Below, one piece after another: positions 8,850 to 17,969 of a stretch of 64,000 nucleotides of DNA. The stretch spans positions 202,236-266,235 of the forward strand of contig JAGYJA010000003.1 in the NCBI GenBank assembly GCA_018402385.1. Reading direction: 5' to 3'. Source of the stretch: Flavobacteriaceae bacterium (GTDB lineage Bacteria; Bacteroidota; Bacteroidia; Flavobacteriales; Flavobacteriaceae). A model generated the notes under the pieces. The model saw only the letters and a list, made by a program, of their open reading frames with translations, was not told where the DNA came from and made no database searches. How positions within the stretch are numbered: the first letter of the stretch is position 1; every line of letters begins with the position of its first letter. Made by a program: the position numbers and the translations under genes.

Positions 8850-10022
8850 TTAGTTTGCTGATTGAATTGTTATTCTAGCTCCATCTTTTAAAGTCAATGC
8901 TCCGCCATTGACAATGAGGTCTGCATTTGATAGCCCACTTAAAACTTCTACAAAACCGTTGCTTTTTTTTCCGGTTTCAATTTGTGTGCGTTTTACTTGA
9001 GGTGTATTTCCGTCTTTTTCTTTCAGGACATAAACAAAGGTCTCTCCGGTGGCATTTTCAATAATACAATTTGAAGGAATAGCCACAGAAGCTTCATTTG
9101 TGTAATCATTTATCTGAAGGTTTGCCATCAGGTTGGGTTTGATTTTTTGTTGTGTATTTGGAATTTCCACTTCAACCTGAAAGGTTCTGTTTGTTGGATT
9201 TATAAAACTTCCCACTACTGAAATTTTTCCATCAACCGTTTCCTGAATCGCAGGAAAGTTTATTTTCACAGGATCCCCTTTTGCAACACTTTGCAAGTAA
9301 TTTTCAGGAACTGCTGCTTTCACGCGCATATCACTTAAATTTACCAAGCGCATCAATGCCATGCCTCCTGGACCAACTACGCTTCCTTGTTCCGTAATAA
9401 TCTCATCGATAACTCCTGAAAAAGGAGCACGAATCGAAGTTTTACCCAGTTGTGACTGCAATTGATTTACAGCGCTTTCTGAAGCTTCCATATTGGTTTT
9501 TGCCTGTAACAGTTGGATTTCACTTCCAATTTGCTGATCCCACAATCGTTGTTGTCTTTCATAGGTGGTCTTTGCTAGTTCATACTGAGTTTGCAGCTGA
9601 GCCAGTTGACTTGATAAGCCACCGTCATCAATTTTTGCAAGAACTTGACCTCTGCTTACTTGTTGGCCTTGTTTTACATAGACGTTTGTTAGCACCCCTT
9701 GAAATTCTGGATAAATCAATATGTTTTCTGATGTTTCCACATTTCCTTGTATGGCAACAAATCTTGAAAACACGGTATCTTTTACTTCAAAAACAGTAAC
9801 CAGCGGATATCTTGAAGTAGTGTCTTTTTCAGCGATAGCCAGTTCCAATTGTGACAACAATTTGCCAATGCTGTCATAAGAAGCGAGTATTTGCTCTCTT
9901 TTTTCTGTCATTGTTTTTAGGTCACCAGAATCGATTGCTTCTTGAACACTGCCGGAATTTTTGTTATTAGAGCAAGCCATAATTGTGGTTGCTGCAATGA
10001 TGATATATAGGGTTTTTTTCAT
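8850..10022 (-). CDS. RND efflux periplasmic adaptor (HlyD/AcrA family) lipoprotein
   Basis: A membrane-fusion protein of 390 residues bridging the inner-membrane pump and the outer-membrane channel. It has a lipoprotein signal ending TIMAC, a coiled-coil hairpin flanked by the two halves of a lipoyl domain (QGVLTNVYVKQGQQVSRGQVLAKID, then KTSIRAPFSGVIDEI split around the helices), a beta-barrel domain, and a membrane-proximal end. The heptad-like hairpin (AQLQTQYELAKTTYERQQRLWDQ region) is short, as expected for pairing with a TolC-type channel. It lies between the channel and pump genes with gaps of 6-8 nt. Confidence 0.95.
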   Translation of the reverse strand: MKKTLYIIIAATTIMACSNNKNSGSVQEAIDSGDLKTMTEKREQILASYDSIGKLLSQLELAIAEKDTTSRYPLVTVFEVKDTVFSRFVAIQGNVETSENILIYPEFQGVLTNVYVKQGQQVSRGQVLAKIDDGGLSSQLAQLQTQYELAKTTYERQQRLWDQQIGSEIQLLQAKTNMEASESAVNQLQSQLGKTSIRAPFSGVIDEIITEQGSVVGPGGMALMRLVNLSDMRVKAAVPENYLQSVAKGDPVKINFPAIQETVDGKISVVGSFINPTNRTFQVEVEIPNTQQKIKPNLMANLQINDYTNEASVAIPSNCIIENATGETFVYVLKEKDGNTPQVKRTQIETGKKSNGFVEVLSGLSNADLIVNGGALTLKDGARITIQSAN

Positions 10023-10030
10023 GATGAGAA

Positions 10031-11374
10031 TTATTTAGTTGGTGGTATTAAAATGCGTTCCAGTTCTGCTTTTTGGACAATGACATCGAGTATTGCCTGT
10101 AAATATTCTTGTTGAGCTGTATAAAGCTGTAATTGTGCCTGCCTCAAATCGAAGCTGCTACTAAGCCCTTCAAAAAATTTGATTTGATTTTTTCGCTCAA
10201 TGCGTTCTGCGAGGTTTAAATTGTTTTTTGAGTTTTCATATTTTTCAATGGCAAACTGATAGTTATTTTTAGCTGAGTTGGCCTCGAGCATTATTTTTTG
10301 AACTGTTTCATCAAACTCGGTTTTAGCTTGGTCAAAGGCAATTTCAGCACGCTGCGTTTTAGCAGTTCTTCCCAAGGAGCTAAAAATGGGAACCTGTAAA
10401 CTCACCCCTGCTATAGACGATTGAAACCAGCGTTGATCAGCATCGAGGAAGGTAAAGGTGTTGCTGTTTGCCTGAGTGCCATAATTCACAAAAGCGCTAA
10501 GTGTAGGCAGGGCTTTGAACTTTTCAAGTTTTAGTTCCAGACGGCGTTGCTCAGTGAAATTGTTTGCTATTTTATAGTCAATGTTGTTTTCCAATGTGAG
10601 TTCTTCAGCCAATAATTGTAAATCGATGTTTTGAAGAATTAAGATATCTAAACTTTCAGTGAGGGTAACTTGAGCATTTAAATCAATTCCCAAAGTGATA
10701 TTAAAAAGTTGTTGGGAAAGTTCCAATACGCGTTTTGAGTTGTTTAGCTGGGTTTCAATATTTGAAAGCGTGATTTGCAATTGTTCTACATCTTCTTCTT
10801 CAGCGAGACCGTTATTGAAAATCTCAGTCGTTTCCCTCAAGTTTTTTTCAAGAGTTTCTTTATTGCTTTCCAAAATATCAATGTTTTCGCGGGAGAGTAA
10901 CACCGTGCCATAAGCATTGACCACTTCTTTCCTTACCATAGATGTGGTTTTCTGCTCTAAATTCTCTGAGTATTCCAAAAAAGTTTTTGACGCCTGAAGT
11001 GCAACAATATAAGATCCATCAAACAGTAATTGATTTAAGGTTGCAGTTGCAGTCATGGTCTGAGGCACTCCAAAAACAACAGGCTCAAATGTACCGGGCT
11101 CTCCACCGGTAAATTCTGCCGGAATCAAGCTCACAGGTTGCTTTAAATTATTTCTGTAATCAACACCAGCATTGATTTGAGGCAACCCAGTAGCGGTTGT
11201 CTCCCATTTTTGTTTGAGTGCTGCAAGCACTTCTCTTTTTGCATTGATGGCTGTGTAGTTACTGTCAATTGCAAAATTAATAGCCTCTTCTAGAGAGAAA
11301 CTATATGATTTTTGCTCCTGCGAAAAACTGAGTGCACTTACAAAAATCATGCTCGTTATTAAGAAGTTCTTCAT
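10031..11374 (-). CDS. TolC-family outer-membrane efflux channel
   Basis: A 447-residue outer-membrane factor with a cleavable signal peptide (residues 1-18, ending ALSFSQ). The two internally repeated halves of the TolC fold are visible as long helices rich in Ala, Glu, Asn and Gln (for example NNYQFAIEKYENSKNNLNLAERI), separated by strand segments. It forms the exit duct of the tripartite pump encoded by the next two genes. It is the first structural gene after tetR, 17 nt away. Confidence 0.93.
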   Translation of the reverse strand: MKNFLITSMIFVSALSFSQEQKSYSFSLEEAINFAIDSNYTAINAKREVLAALKQKWETTATGLPQINAGVDYRNNLKQPVSLIPAEFTGGEPGTFEPVVFGVPQTMTATATLNQLLFDGSYIVALQASKTFLEYSENLEQKTTSMVRKEVVNAYGTVLLSRENIDILESNKETLEKNLRETTEIFNNGLAEEEDVEQLQITLSNIETQLNNSKRVLELSQQLFNITLGIDLNAQVTLTESLDILILQNIDLQLLAEELTLENNIDYKIANNFTEQRRLELKLEKFKALPTLSAFVNYGTQANSNTFTFLDADQRWFQSSIAGVSLQVPIFSSLGRTAKTQRAEIAFDQAKTEFDETVQKIMLEANSAKNNYQFAIEKYENSKNNLNLAERIERKNQIKFFEGLSSSFDLRQAQLQLYTAQQEYLQAILDVIVQKAELERILIPPTK

Positions 11375-11391
11375 AGTTTAATAGAGTTGAT

Positions 11392-11994
11392 TTAATTGTT
11401 TTGATTGATATATTTCATTAATTCTTTTTCTCCTTTTGTTGTTACAATTCCTCGAAGGTGATATTCTAAAAACAAATCCACTAATTTATTTGGCGAATAA
11501 TCATCAAGAGGAAATAAATCCTGATCTTTAATTCCGGTGGCACCTAAAAAATAAAATCTGCTAATAATTTCAGGTTTAATACTAGCTCTGTATAACCCCA
11601 TTTCTACTCCTTTTTTTAGGTTTGTAGTAACACATTCGTGTATATTTGAAAACTTATTGTCATTCAGCTTTTTGTATATCTTGGGATAATACTTCTGTAA
11701 TTGATGTTGTGGAGACGCTTTTTCATTTTTTAGCAGTTGTTTAATAAATGTGTTGATTTGGAAAAGTTCTGCTATTGGGTTTTTATTTTCTGCTCTAATA
11801 CAATCAATTCCTTCACATACAAAATGAAAAACATAATCTGTTGTAGCTTCTACAAGTTTTGTTTTGTTTGTAAAATGCTGGTATATAGTTTTTTTTGATA
11901 TACCCATTTCATTGGCTATATCGTCCATAGTGACGCTTTTAAACCCCAGGTTTAAAAATAATTCACTTGCTTTTTCTAAAATTTTTTCTCTCAT
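11392..11994 (-). CDS. TetR-family transcriptional regulator
   Basis: A 200-residue regulator with an N-terminal helix-turn-helix at about residues 22-44 (TMDDIANEMGISKKTIYQHF) and a divergent ligand-binding C-terminal domain. It is the first gene of the efflux operon and probably represses it together with itself. The promoter is unusually clear: a -33 TTG, an 18-nt spacer and a TATATTTG -7 box, with a GGAAAC/GTTTCC dyad across the -33 region. The -7 box ends 8 nt before the ATG, so the leader is at most a few nucleotides long. The inducing compound is unknown. Confidence 0.93.
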   Translation of the reverse strand: MREKILEKASELFLNLGFKSVTMDDIANEMGISKKTIYQHFTNKTKLVEATTDYVFHFVCEGIDCIRAENKNPIAELFQINTFIKQLLKNEKASPQHQLQKYYPKIYKKLNDNKFSNIHECVTTNLKKGVEMGLYRASIKPEIISRFYFLGATGIKDQDLFPLDDYSPNKLVDLFLEYHLRGIVTTKGEKELMKYINQNN

Positions 11995-12002
11995 ACGGAC
12001 GG

Positions 12003-12031
12003 CAAATATATAACGGAAACTTTTAAAACAA
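12003..12031 (-). promoter_or_regulatory. Efflux-operon promoter (TTG-N18-TATATTTG)
   Basis: On the minus strand, a -33 TTG (12031-12029) is separated by 18 nt from a perfect -7 box TATATTTG (12010-12003). This is the best full Bacteroidetes promoter in the window. Confidence 0.8.
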
Positions 12032-12042
12032 AAATAGTTTCC
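12015..12042. promoter_or_regulatory. Candidate TetR operator
   Basis: GGAAAC (12015-12020) and GTTTCC (12037-12042) form an inverted repeat over the -33 box and spacer. A second overlapping pair, AAACTTT (12017-12023) and AAAGTTT (12043-12049), shares the region. Position fits steric repression by the adjacent TetR protein; this is inference. Confidence 0.55.
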
Positions 12043-12130
12043 AAAGTTTTACCTAAAATTAACATAGAATATTTATGATGTATAAAAGGTTTGAGGAGAA
12101 AAAAGTATTTTAGCAAAAAATATTTCTTGC

Positions 12131-13105
12131 ATGATTCCATTAGACAACTACAGGACTACTTTTCTCAATTACCTCTCTGAAAATGTAAAAACCAAAGAGC
12201 CTCAAAACCTGTATGAGCCCATTTCATACATACTCTCTCTGGGAGGAAAGCGTTTAAGACCCATCCTCACTTTAATGTCGTGTGAACTTTTTAACACGCC
12301 ACATAAAGAAGCTATGAACGCAGCCCTTGCTGTTGAGTTGTTTCACAATTTTTCATTAATTCACGATGATATTATGGACAATGCTCCGCTACGCAGAGGA
12401 AAGGAAACAGTTCATGAAAAATGGGATATCAATACAGGCATTCTTTCAGGAGATGCCATGTTAATCTTGGCGTATCAACTTTTTGAAAGTTATGAGGCAA
12501 GTACTTTTCAACAGTTGGCAAAACTTTTTAGTAAAACTGCTATTGAGGTTTGTGAAGGGCAGCAGTATGATGTTGATTTTGAGGAAAGGGACAGTGTCTC
12601 AACAGAAGAATACTTGCATATGATTAATTTTAAGACCGCAGTACTGGTGGGTGCAGCAATGCAAATGGGCGCTATAATTGCAGGTGCTTCTGCATATTGT
12701 CAAAATGCTATTTATGAATTTGGCAGAAATTTGGGTATAGCTTTTCAGATACAAGATGATTATCTCGACGTTTTTGGTGACCCCAAAAGCTTTGGGAAAC
12801 AAGTGGGAGGAGATATCATTTCAAACAAAAAAACCTATTTATACCTCACAGCAATGAATGATGCTGCAGTTTCAGATAAAGAGGAGTTAGAACACCTTTA
12901 CAGCATACAGCCTAAAAATGCTGCTGACAAAATTGAAGCCGTAAAACAAATTTTTATAAGCTCTGGAGCTCAAGAAAAAACGAAATTAAAAATTAAACAC
13001 TACACAGAAGTTGCCATCAGCCTTCTCGATAATCTGGATGTGAGTAAATCTGAAAAAAAGCAACTCACAGATTTTGCCAATCAATTGATTTACAGAACAG
13101 TTTAA
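12131..13105 (+). CDS. Polyprenyl diphosphate synthase (IspB/IspA-type)
   Basis: A trans-prenyltransferase of 324 residues that extends allylic diphosphates with isopentenyl diphosphate. The first Asp-rich motif is at 79-83 (DDIMD) followed by RRG, and the second is at 209-213 (DDYLD). The GGKRLRP motif near residue 38 binds diphosphate. Length and motifs fit a long-chain (octaprenyl/heptaprenyl) synthase supplying the menaquinone side chain; chain length cannot be read with certainty. Its stop overlaps that of the convergent beta-barrel gene by 4 nt. Confidence 0.93.
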   Translation: MIPLDNYRTTFLNYLSENVKTKEPQNLYEPISYILSLGGKRLRPILTLMSCELFNTPHKEAMNAALAVELFHNFSLIHDDIMDNAPLRRGKETVHEKWDINTGILSGDAMLILAYQLFESYEASTFQQLAKLFSKTAIEVCEGQQYDVDFEERDSVSTEEYLHMINFKTAVLVGAAMQMGAIIAGASAYCQNAIYEFGRNLGIAFQIQDDYLDVFGDPKSFGKQVGGDIISNKKTYLYLTAMNDAAVSDKEELEHLYSIQPKNAADKIEAVKQIFISSGAQEKTKLKIKHYTEVAISLLDNLDVSKSEKKQLTDFANQLIYRTV

Positions 13106-13644
13106 AAAAAGACTCTTACAAAGGGCAAAAAAGCAGAACCATAAATACTTCTATCTTTATCATATAGCACATTATACCGAGCGCCAATTGTTATATTTCC
13201 GGTTCTAAAACCAGCTCCAAGAAAAAGTGCTTCCTGAAAAAAATCATCTTTAACATCACCATCGGTGAATAAAAATGTGCGATCAACCTGTATCCCTTCA
13301 AGCTCAGCAGAAAGCTGAATTTCTCTAATGGGATTAAATAATGTAATTATACTCGCGCCATATGCTGATATTCTCACATCTGGAATCCTGCGTTTATCAC
13401 TCAAATAGTTATAAGTCAAACCCAACCCGGCACTAAAATATTGATTGAAATTATAAACAGCACTGGGAGAGATCCCACCCGAAAAATAGCCATTTCCAAA
13501 ATTGAGCCCCAACCCTCCCCCAAAACTCACCTGCTCCCAAAAATCCTTTTTGGAGGATTGGACAGATGAGAGGTCAATTTGACCAAAAGATTTGAAACAA
13601 AAAAAAGACCACAAGATGAATAGCAGTATTGGTTTAAATCCCAT
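13102..13644 (-). CDS. Small outer-membrane beta-barrel protein
   Basis: A 180-residue exported protein. The signal peptide covers about residues 1-21 (ending KSFGQ). The rest alternates hydrophobic and polar residues in strands rich in Gly and Tyr (FGGGLGLNFGNGYFSGG, SAGLGLTYNYL) and ends in an aromatic residue (VRVFF), as in outer-membrane barrels. About eight strands are expected. In flavobacterial genomes, homologues beside sucA are, as I recall, sometimes labelled alpha-ketoglutarate decarboxylase, which the sequence does not support. It diverges from sucA with 111 bp between starts. Confidence 0.8.
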   Translation of the reverse strand: MGFKPILLFILWSFFCFKSFGQIDLSSVQSSKKDFWEQVSFGGGLGLNFGNGYFSGGISPSAVYNFNQYFSAGLGLTYNYLSDKRRIPDVRISAYGASIITLFNPIREIQLSAELEGIQVDRTFLFTDGDVKDDFFQEALFLGAGFRTGNITIGARYNVLYDKDRSIYGSAFLPFVRVFF

Positions 13645-13709
13645 AATTTAACTTTACTAAATGAATCATAAATATAAAAACATTTTTTTAGTATGATTTG
13701 GAATTATTG

Positions 13710-13717
13710 TACTTTTG
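13710..13717 (+). promoter_or_regulatory. -7 promoter element of sucAB (TACTTTTG)
   Basis: A perfect TAnnTTTG match 38 nt upstream of the sucA ATG. No TTG is seen at 17-20 nt. Confidence 0.55.
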
Positions 13718-13755
13718 TCACAATTTATTTGAAACGTTAAGTACGTAGCCATATT

Positions 13756-16524
13756 ATGGATAAATTTTCCTTCTTAAACGCAGCACACTCTCAATATTTT
13801 GCTGACCTCTATGACCAATATCTTGAAAACCCCGATGCCGTTGAACCCAGCTGGCGAGCTTTTTTTCAAGGGTTTGATTTTGGCCAAAACGGAAGTTCAA
13901 CAAACGAATTTTCAACAGAAAACCCCGATGCTTTTTGTGAACCCAAACTAGAAAATCTCGAAAAAGAATTTCGTGTTATCAAGCTCATTGAAGGGTATCG
14001 CAAGCGTGGACACCTTTTTACACTCACAAACCCTGTTCGGGAACGCAGAAAATATGCGCCCACTCTGGATTTAGAAAATTTCGCTTTAAGCGAAAAAGAC
14101 TTGGATACCGTTTTCAATGCCGGAGAACTCATTGGTATTGGCGCTGCCAGCTTACGCGAAATTGTTTCTCACTTAACTAAAATATACTGCCAATCCATCG
14201 GGGTTGAATACTCTTACATTAGAAAACCCGAAGAAATTGAATGGATACAAAACTGGTTGCACAAAAATGACAACCACCCCAGTTTTTCAGCTTCAGAAAA
14301 GAAGCACATCTTAAAAAAATTAAATGAAGCCGTTTCCTTTGAAACCTTTCTTCATACAAAATATGTGGGTCAAAAGCGCTTCTCTCTTGAAGGAGGCGAG
14401 AGTTTTATCCCTGCTGTGGACACCATCATTGAAAAGGCAGCAGACATGGGTGTTGAACAATTTGTAATGGGAATGGCTCACCGTGGAAGACTTAACACAC
14501 TGGTGAATATTTTCGGAAAAAATGCCAAAGATATTTTCAGTGAATTTGATGGAAAAGACTATGAACAAGAAGTTTTTGATGGAGACGTAAAATACCATTT
14601 AGGCTGGACCGCAAACAGAGAAACCCAAAACGGAAAACAAATCAACATCAACATAGCGCCCAACCCTTCCCACCTGGAAACAGTGGGAGCTGTAGTGCAG
14701 GGAATTGCAAGAGCAAAACAAGACCGTCACTTTAAAGGAAATCTTCAAAAAGTACTCCCCATTGTAGTGCACGGTGATGCAGCCATCGCCGGTCAAGGTA
14801 TCGTTTATGAAGTAGTACAAATGGCGCAGCTTGACGGCTATAAAACCGGCGGAACCATTCATATTGTGATCAACAACCAAGTTGGATTTACCACAAATTA
14901 CCTCGACGGTCGTTCTTCAACATATTGCACCGATGTGGCTAAAGTGACTTTGTCACCGGTACTTCATGTCAATGCAGACGATGCAGAAGCCGTGGTTCAT
15001 GCAGCCACTTTTGCGCTGGAATACAGAATGGCTTTTGGCCGTGATGTTTTTATTGATTTGTTGGGCTACAGAAAGTATGGACATAACGAAGGTGACGAAC
15101 CCCGTTTCACGCAACCCAAACTTTATAAAGCCATTGCAACACACAACAACGCAAGGGATATTTATGCTGAAAAGTTATTGTCTGATGGGGTCATCGACAA
15201 AGGATTTGTTTCCCAACTCGAGGAAGATTATAAAAATCTACTGGAAGAAAAACTTGAAAAATCACGTCAGCAGGAAAAAACCACTGTGACTCCATTTATG
15301 AAAGATGAGTGGGAAGGTTTTGATTATGCAGATCAAGGTATTATGCGTAAAGTCGCTGACACCTCTTTTGACCTTAACAAACTAAGCGAAATTGCTAAAG
15401 TCATAACAAAGCTACCAAAAAACAAAAAGTTTTTAAGAAAAATTGAACGCCTCATTGAAGCACGTGAAACGATGTACTTCAAAGACAACAAACTGGATTG
15501 GGCAATGGGTGAATTACTTGCATACGGATCCTTACTTGCTGAAGGATTTGATATACGCATCAGTGGTCAGGATGTAGAGCGAGGTACTTTTTCACATAGA
15601 CATGCTGTAGTTAAAGTAGAGGACAGTGAAGAAGAGATTATACTTCACAATCAAATTCAAGAAGACCAAGGTGATTTTTATATTTACAACTCATTACTTT
15701 CAGAATATGGAGTAGTGGGATTTGATTATGGATACTCGATGGCAAGCCCCAATACTCTTGCCATTTGGGAAGCACAGTTTGGTGATTTCAGTAATGGAGC
15801 ACAAATTATGCTCGACCAATATATTTCTGCCGCAGAAGACAAATGGAAACTTCAAAATGGCCTCGTGATGCTATTGCCGCACGGTTATGAAGGCCAAGGT
15901 GCAGAACACAGCTCCGCCAGAATGGAACGCTATTTACAACTTTGCGCCAGAGATAATATGTTTGTGGCAGATGTCACGACCCCGGCCAACCTGTTTCACT
16001 TGCTAAGACGCCAGATGAAAACCAATTACAGAAAGCCTTTGATTGTTTTTACACCTAAGAGTTTGCTGCGTCACCCCAAAGTGGTTTCCACCAAAGAAGA
16101 AATGGCAAACGGAAGTTTCCAGGAGGTAATGGATGACCCAACAGCCAATGTCAAAAAAGTAAAATCATTGGTATTCTGTACAGGGAAATTCTACTATGAT
16201 TTGTTGGAGGTCAAAGAAGAAACAAAGAGAGACGATGTCGCTTTGGTAAGAATTGAACAGTTGTTCCCTTTACCTATTGATAAAATGCGCACAATCATCA
16301 AAAAATACAAAAACGCAGATGATGTTGTTTGGGCTCAGGAAGAACCAAGAAATATGGGCGCATACAGCTTTTTATTGATGCACTTGGAAGAATCAAGAAC
16401 TTTTAGAATTTGCAGTAGAAAAATGTACAGCGCACCGGCAGCCGGAAGTGCAGTAAGATCAAAAGCAAGACACATGAAAGTAATTGAAAGTGTATTTGAT
16501 AAATCATTAACTTTAGAAGATTAA
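13756..16524 (+). CDS. sucA: 2-oxoglutarate dehydrogenase E1 component
   Basis: The thiamine-diphosphate-dependent decarboxylase of the 2-oxoglutarate dehydrogenase complex in the TCA cycle, 922 residues. The N-terminal E1 helix that docks to E2 is visible (SFLNAAHSQYFADLYDQYL). Substrate-site segments include MAHRGRLN, and the ThDP signature runs from HGDAAIAGQG to NNQVGF. The C-terminal transketolase-like pyrimidine domain carries HGYEGQGAEHSSAR. The length is normal. It forms an operon with sucB, 42 nt downstream; E3 (lipoamide dehydrogenase) is not in this window. Confidence 0.98.
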   Translation: MDKFSFLNAAHSQYFADLYDQYLENPDAVEPSWRAFFQGFDFGQNGSSTNEFSTENPDAFCEPKLENLEKEFRVIKLIEGYRKRGHLFTLTNPVRERRKYAPTLDLENFALSEKDLDTVFNAGELIGIGAASLREIVSHLTKIYCQSIGVEYSYIRKPEEIEWIQNWLHKNDNHPSFSASEKKHILKKLNEAVSFETFLHTKYVGQKRFSLEGGESFIPAVDTIIEKAADMGVEQFVMGMAHRGRLNTLVNIFGKNAKDIFSEFDGKDYEQEVFDGDVKYHLGWTANRETQNGKQININIAPNPSHLETVGAVVQGIARAKQDRHFKGNLQKVLPIVVHGDAAIAGQGIVYEVVQMAQLDGYKTGGTIHIVINNQVGFTTNYLDGRSSTYCTDVAKVTLSPVLHVNADDAEAVVHAATFALEYRMAFGRDVFIDLLGYRKYGHNEGDEPRFTQPKLYKAIATHNNARDIYAEKLLSDGVIDKGFVSQLEEDYKNLLEEKLEKSRQQEKTTVTPFMKDEWEGFDYADQGIMRKVADTSFDLNKLSEIAKVITKLPKNKKFLRKIERLIEARETMYFKDNKLDWAMGELLAYGSLLAEGFDIRISGQDVERGTFSHRHAVVKVEDSEEEIILHNQIQEDQGDFYIYNSLLSEYGVVGFDYGYSMASPNTLAIWEAQFGDFSNGAQIMLDQYISAAEDKWKLQNGLVMLLPHGYEGQGAEHSSARMERYLQLCARDNMFVADVTTPANLFHLLRRQMKTNYRKPLIVFTPKSLLRHPKVVSTKEEMANGSFQEVMDDPTANVKKVKSLVFCTGKFYYDLLEVKEETKRDDVALVRIEQLFPLPIDKMRTIIKKYKNADDVVWAQEEPRNMGAYSFLLMHLEESRTFRICSRKMYSAPAAGSAVRSKARHMKVIESVFDKSLTLED

Positions 16525-16566
16525 TACAAACAGTCCCTTTTAAAAGGAAAAAATAACAAGATAATT

Positions 16567-17853
16567 ATGGTTTTAGAAATGAAAGTTCCCTCTCCGGGAG
16601 AATCCATCACCGAAGTAGAAATTGCACAATGGCTGGTTGCCGATGGCGATTATGTAGAAAAAGATCAGGCCATTGCTGAAGTTGACAGTGACAAAGCCAC
16701 TTTGGAACTACCGGCAGAAGCCAGTGGAATCATTACGCTTAAAGCGGAAGAAGGCGATGCAGTCGCTGTGGGCGAAGTAGTTTGCTTAATCGATACCTCA
16801 GCCGAAAAACCAAAGGGGGACGGAAAGATTGAAACCTACGAAAATCCGGGCGATGAAGGTTCAAACGATGAGGATGACGCTTCAAAAAGACTGGACAGGG
16901 AATCTGAAAAAAGTCCAAAAACCAGTGATAAAGCTCCTGCAGAAAGCAGAAAGTCAGACGATAAAAAGTCTTATGCTTCCGGTTCACCCTCACCGGCTGC
17001 TAAGAAAATTCTAGACGAGAAAGGCATATCGCCTTCAGACATCCTTGGCTCAGGACGTGATGGTCGCATTACAAAAGAAGACGCTTCACAAGCATCAAAA
17101 CCCGCCATGGGAACCCCGGGCCCCGGAAAACGCGGTGAAGAGCGCAAAAAACTTTCCATGTTACGCCGCAAAGTGGCAGAGCGCCTGGTAAGTGCTAAAA
17201 ATGAAACCGCTATGTTGACTACTTTCAATGAAGTGGATATGACAGCTATTTTTGCTTTACGAGAGCAATACAAAGAAGAATTTAAAAACAAACACGGAGT
17301 GGGACTGGGCTTTATGTCATTCTTTACGCTTGCCGTGGTGAGAGCATTGGAAATGTATCCTGATGTCAACTCTATGATTGATGGTGATTATAAAATCACT
17401 TATGATTACAAAGACATTAGCATTGCCGTCTCAGGCCCCAAAGGTTTGATGGTTCCCGTAATTAGAAATGCAGAAAACCTTTCTTTCAGAGGTGTGGAAA
17501 ATGAAGTGAAGCGTCTGGCCATTCGCGCAAGAGAAGGCGATATCACTGTTGACGAAATGACCGGAGGAACATTTACCATTACCAATGGAGGTGTTTTCGG
17601 CTCAATGTTATCAACACCCATCATCAACCCGCCACAAAGTGCTATCCTTGGAATGCATAACATTGTTGAACGTGCTGTAGTCAAAAATGGAGGCATCGTC
17701 GTTGCACCGGTGATGTATGTAGCTCTTTCTTATGACCACCGTATTATTGATGGAAGAGAATCTGTTGGTTTCCTTGTTGCAATAAAAGAAGCCCTTGAAA
17801 GCCCGGAAGAACTGTTGATGAACAATGAAGTAAAGAAAGCGTTAGAACTTTAA
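16567..17853 (+). CDS. sucB: 2-oxoglutarate dehydrogenase E2 (dihydrolipoyl succinyltransferase)
   Basis: The core subunit of the complex, 428 residues. A single lipoyl domain at about 1-78 carries Lys43 in the DSDKATLE motif. A charged linker rich in Ser, Lys and Asp follows, then the E1/E3-binding domain (about 140-176, SPAAKKILDEKGI and GRITKEDA) and the catalytic acyltransferase domain. That domain ends with the active-site segment at about 389-398 (YDHRIIDGRE), with the catalytic His391 and Asp395. It is the second gene of the sucAB operon, which ends at a strong terminator. Confidence 0.97.
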   Translation: MVLEMKVPSPGESITEVEIAQWLVADGDYVEKDQAIAEVDSDKATLELPAEASGIITLKAEEGDAVAVGEVVCLIDTSAEKPKGDGKIETYENPGDEGSNDEDDASKRLDRESEKSPKTSDKAPAESRKSDDKKSYASGSPSPAAKKILDEKGISPSDILGSGRDGRITKEDASQASKPAMGTPGPGKRGEERKKLSMLRRKVAERLVSAKNETAMLTTFNEVDMTAIFALREQYKEEFKNKHGVGLGFMSFFTLAVVRALEMYPDVNSMIDGDYKITYDYKDISIAVSGPKGLMVPVIRNAENLSFRGVENEVKRLAIRAREGDITVDEMTGGTFTITNGGVFGSMLSTPIINPPQSAILGMHNIVERAVVKNGGIVVAPVMYVALSYDHRIIDGRESVGFLVAIKEALESPEELLMNNEVKKALEL

Positions 17854-17880
17854 ATAAACAAAATTTTATAGATAATATTG

Positions 17881-17908
17881 AAACCCGAAAAATTACTTTT
17901 TCGGGTTT
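17881..17908 (+). terminator. Terminator of sucAB
   Basis: A 12-bp perfect stem (AAACCCGAAAAA and complement) with a TTAC loop, followed by a T-run. Confidence 0.9.
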
Positions 17909-17947
17909 TTTTATAAAATCATAATGGACTCTATCATTGAAAAAATG

Positions 17948-17955
17948 TATATTTG
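17948..17955 (+). promoter_or_regulatory. -7 promoter element (TATATTTG) of amidohydrolase gene
   Basis: A perfect TAnnTTTG match 14 nt upstream of the ATG at 17970, predicting a leader of under 10 nt. Confidence 0.55.
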
Positions 17956-17969
17956 AGTAAAAAATTGAT

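Noticed and set aside
13102..13644. Alpha-ketoglutarate decarboxylase function for the gene beside sucA
   Set aside because: The sequence is a small signal-peptide beta-barrel without ThDP motifs; the label seems to come from neighbourhood only.
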